Shown here: in pieces, positions 62,701-64,000 of the stretch
Layout: each line of letters opens with the position of its first letter
Position numbering within the stretch: position 1 is the first letter of the stretch
Source of the DNA: Oceanobacter sp045430275
GTDB taxonomy: Bacteria > Pseudomonadota > Gammaproteobacteria > Pseudomonadales > Oceanobacteraceae
NCBI GenBank assembly: GCA_045430275.1
Contig: JAILXU010000013.1
Coordinates: 1 to 64,000, forward strand
Reading direction: 5' to 3'
DNA: 64,000 nt
Made by a program: the position numbers and the translations under genes
The notes under the pieces: generated by a model
Told to the model about the DNA's origin: nothing
The model's database searches: none
The model's input: only the letters and a program-made list of their open reading frames with translations

Positions 62701-63355
62701 AGGCTTGTTCTTGCTGCTGAAGCTTGGCCTCGCTGGTTTGAGCCTGCTCTGCCAATGCCCGCGACTCTTCGTCCATCGCCAATGCCAAGGACTCGTATTC
62801 GGCTTTTTCTTGCTCAATGAGTTGGTTGAGTTGCTGATTGCTCTCAAGCTGTTCATTGGCGTTTTCCAGCTCGGTTTTCAGTCTGGCAATGTCATTGTGC
62901 AGTTGGCGCAGCGATTCACTGGGGTCTTTGGGCGGGATAAAGGGGCCGGGCTTGAAGGGTTTGGTGCTTTTACCGAATGAACGATGAAACCAGATCGCCA
63001 GATCTCGGGCGACGACCAGCCCTTTGATGGCTTCTTTGTGCTGGGTTCTGAATTGGTGTGTGGCTTTGTTGCCTTCAATGCGCAGGGTGTGGAACAGGTC
63101 TTTGACGACAGGTTCGAGACGCAATTCCCGCTGCAGGCGATAGAGCAGATCAGACTGTGAGGTTTGGGCGTCCCAGTCCACTCCGGCCACCACAGCCAAA
63201 TGCTGTGCCAGGGCTTCACCGAGCTGGCGCAGTTTGATCAGTGTGGTATTGGGATCACTGGCGAAAGCACGTTCAGCAGCGCTGGCCAGTTCAACGAAGA
63301 GTGGATCGTGTTCTGCGAGAAAATCAAAGTTACTGCTGACGCGACTGGATTTCAC
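59795..63355 (-). CDS. hsdR: Type I restriction enzyme motor/nuclease subunit
   Basis: 1186 aa, starting at GTG 63355 with a GGGAGCAGG site. Residues about 20-130 form a DUF4145-like N-terminal domain, then a long coiled coil (about 150-260). A PD-(D/E)xK nuclease follows (GRADYVLFIGLTPMAVVEAKRE). The SF2 translocase has Walker A MATGTGKT and DEAH (CIIIDEAHRGY), later GLTATP and the QMVGRATRR box. An EcoEI-type C-terminal domain binds the methylase complex. It cuts unmodified DNA after ATP-driven translocation. It lies 4.3 kb from hsdM. Confidence 0.96.
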   Translation of the reverse strand: MKSSRVSSNFDFLAEHDPLFVELASAAERAFASDPNTTLIKLRQLGEALAQHLAVVAGVDWDAQTSQSDLLYRLQRELRLEPVVKDLFHTLRIEGNKATHQFRTQHKEAIKGLVVARDLAIWFHRSFGKSTKPFKPGPFIPPKDPSESLRQLHNDIARLKTELENANEQLESNQQLNQLIEQEKAEYESLALAMDEESRALAEQAQTSEAKLQQQEQAYEAKIAELQQQLAQQDSASLSQQRSQIRQQTRAAAEQIELTEELTRILIDQQLQDAGWQADSQTLDYRKGARPQKSQNLAIAEWPANTLMGSQRHRGRADYVLFIGLTPMAVVEAKRETKNVAGAISQAERYSLGLTFTPEMQPAWELAGMTIAWPDDQEGHYKVPFVYACNGRPYVKQLAEQSGTWFRDVRSPANLKHAQPGFHTPEGLQDKLKRSQQLAEQALDKEPFGYLKLRGYQQQAIIEVERALARGQTEALLAMATGTGKTRTIIGLMYRFLKAERFKRILFLVDRTALGQQALDAFNEAPLEQNHTLGKIYNVAELGDMQTEAETRVQVATVQAMVKRIFASDNPPPLDRFDCIIIDEAHRGYTLDQDMTEGELATRDASQYLSSYRRVLDYFDAVNIGLTATPAKHTSEIFGRPVYTYSYREAVADDWLIDHEPPIRYQTLLTQNGIQFEKGDSVDTVNTRTGEVETSELEDELSFDVDAFNRRVINENFNRVICEQLVQELDPTGDEKTMIFCATDLHADTVKRLLDQAFKDLYGDEYNQAAVAKITGQSDKVEQLIRRYKNERSPSIAITVDLLTTGIDVPKICNLVFMRRVRSRILYEQMVGRATRRCDDIGKTVFRIYDPVDIYAALENVNTMKPLVKDPNITIEQLVDELADPNKRKLALNAPGEKSGQNQADVVLDQLSQKVMQVLRKATQQAEQQADQTSEKTGGRELKQKLQELHELWGVEPKHLHSHLRQSGPEQAAAFLNQHQNLIGQLGQVRLLVGSRHMPVISEHHDEILEREQSYGNNQRPQDYLDSFSDFINTQINQSAALAVVVNKPRDLTRAQLKDIRILLDNAGYTEANLQAAWRNQTNQDIAASIIGHIRRAALGEALKPFEQRVQDAMQNIYSLHNWTPAQRKWLERLSKQLVHEVIIDQQFVNQRFDDKGGAKQLDKVLGGKLEQVLEELGEAVWPGVG

Positions 63356-63452
63356 AACCTGCTCCCTGTCTGATCAATACTTATGGGCGTTACTTTACTC
63401 AGGTTCTTATTCGATTGGTATATATACGACAAAGAAACACACAGTAGCCGTT

Positions 63453-63539
63453 GCGTTCCCACGCGGGAGCATGGGAACGAGTCTTTTGCAGTTTGAGGTT
63501 CTATGCCAAAGTTCCCACGCAGGGGCATGGAAACGAGGC
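63453..63539. repeat. Two REP-like palindromes, right edge of the defence island
   Basis: GCGTTCCCACGCGGGAGCAT then GGGAACGAG (63453-63481) and GTTCCCACGCAGGGGCATGG then AAACGAGG (63511-63539). They separate hsdR from the next, divergent gene. Confidence 0.85.
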
Positions 63540-63594
63540 TGAATATGAGCGCAAGAATACCTGCAGTTTGTATGGCCTCAGGCTATGATAAAGG

Positions 63595-64000
63595 ATGACT
63601 TCTGATATTCATCACAATGAACAGGGCAAGACCCTGAGCCGTTCTGACACTGAAAAACGTCGTCTCGAACATCAAGCCGCACGGGTATTTCTACGCTGTT
63701 ACGAGGCGGAATTCGGTGTGCCGATGCGCCATATCTGGCATAACGAACCGGCCAAGCCGGACACGTCCTGTTACTGTCAGAATGAACGCCTCGATCTGGA
63801 AATTGCGCATTTATACGCCAACGAATCTGAAGCCCAACTGGCATGTGGCCACGCCATCGAAAATCCACTGTGGCGGTATCTGAGTGATTTATCAGGGCTG
63901 GATCTCCAGCAACGTTTGAACACAGCACTGACGCATCTGTTACGCAAAAAGGCGACTCGCCACTACCATTCCCAGCGGGTCTGGCTGGTGATTCGTAACG
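63595..64000 (+). CDS. Hypothetical protein, cut by the window end
   Basis: Open frame from ATG 63595 to the edge (135 codons, no stop). The product begins MTSDIHHNEQGKTLSRSDTEKRR and includes a CYCQ motif followed by LDLEIAHLYANESEAQLACGH. No signal peptide or membrane segment is seen. A weak AAAGG site lies very close to the start. It diverges from hsdR and is the first gene beyond the island. Family not recognised; the antisense frame at 63578-63928 is a shadow. Confidence 0.7.
   Translation, partial: MTSDIHHNEQGKTLSRSDTEKRRLEHQAARVFLRCYEAEFGVPMRHIWHNEPAKPDTSCYCQNERLDLEIAHLYANESEAQLACGHAIENPLWRYLSDLSGLDLQQRLNTALTHLLRKKATRHYHSQRVWLVIRN

Overview
The window is a stretch of a gammaproteobacterial chromosome, probably from the Pseudomonadales/Oceanospirillales side. 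The signs are a class I two-domain fumarase, an Fe-superoxide dismutase, dmp-type phenol catabolism with XylR/DmpR-class sigma-54 activators, and many short palindromic REP-like repeats. The genus cannot be fixed from the sequence alone. Most genes have medium-high GC codon use. Several loci (the STAND NTPase at 3.4-7.9 kb, a membrane protein at 14.1-15.5 kb, and an unknown gene at 58.8-59.7 kb) are clearly AT-rich and look acquired.

Left part (0-23.8 kb): two small hypothetical genes; a sensor kinase/OmpR-type regulator pair; a 1520-residue STAND NTPase with a Cap4-like nuclease domain (probable Avs-type antiphage protein); a Tat-exported DUF3047-like protein; a VWA lipoprotein; a patch of gene remnants; fumarase; an AT-rich membrane protein; a coiled-coil membrane protein; sodB; yceF; a two-gene diiron oxygenase/reductase operon; then rluA-type, nfeD, qmcA and panE genes.

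Middle part (23.9-52.1 kb): a phenol-to-central-metabolism island. dmpKLMNOP encodes the multicomponent phenol hydroxylase; xylT/dmpQ plus dmpB open the catechol ring; dmpC, dmpI, dmpH, dmpE, dmpG and dmpF take 2-hydroxymuconic semialdehyde to acetyl-CoA and pyruvate. The hydrolytic-branch gene dmpD is absent. The pathway is split into three transcription units. Two of them begin at near-identical sigma-54 promoters, each with an IHF consensus about 40 bp upstream and each divergent from its own DmpR-like activator. The lower pathway lies behind a LysR gene and a TGATAC-N10-GTATCA operator candidate. Downstream of dmpI is a four-gene envelope cluster (YCF48-like lipoprotein, MMPL/RND protein, DUF1302 and DUF1329 proteins), probably for a hydrophobic compound. 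Many leaders in this island carry AAnAAnAA tracts typical of Crc/Hfq catabolite-repression sites.

Right part (52.2-64 kb): a defence island on the minus strand. A type I restriction-modification system is split: hsdR lies about 4.3 kb from hsdM-hsdS. Between them sit an unknown AT-rich gene, a prokaryotic viperin-like radical SAM enzyme, a HicA-like small protein translationally coupled to it, and an AAA ATPase/TOPRIM pair of the RloA-RloB / PARIS kind. REP-like hairpins crowd the edges of this island, and one appears to lie inside the hsdM reading frame.
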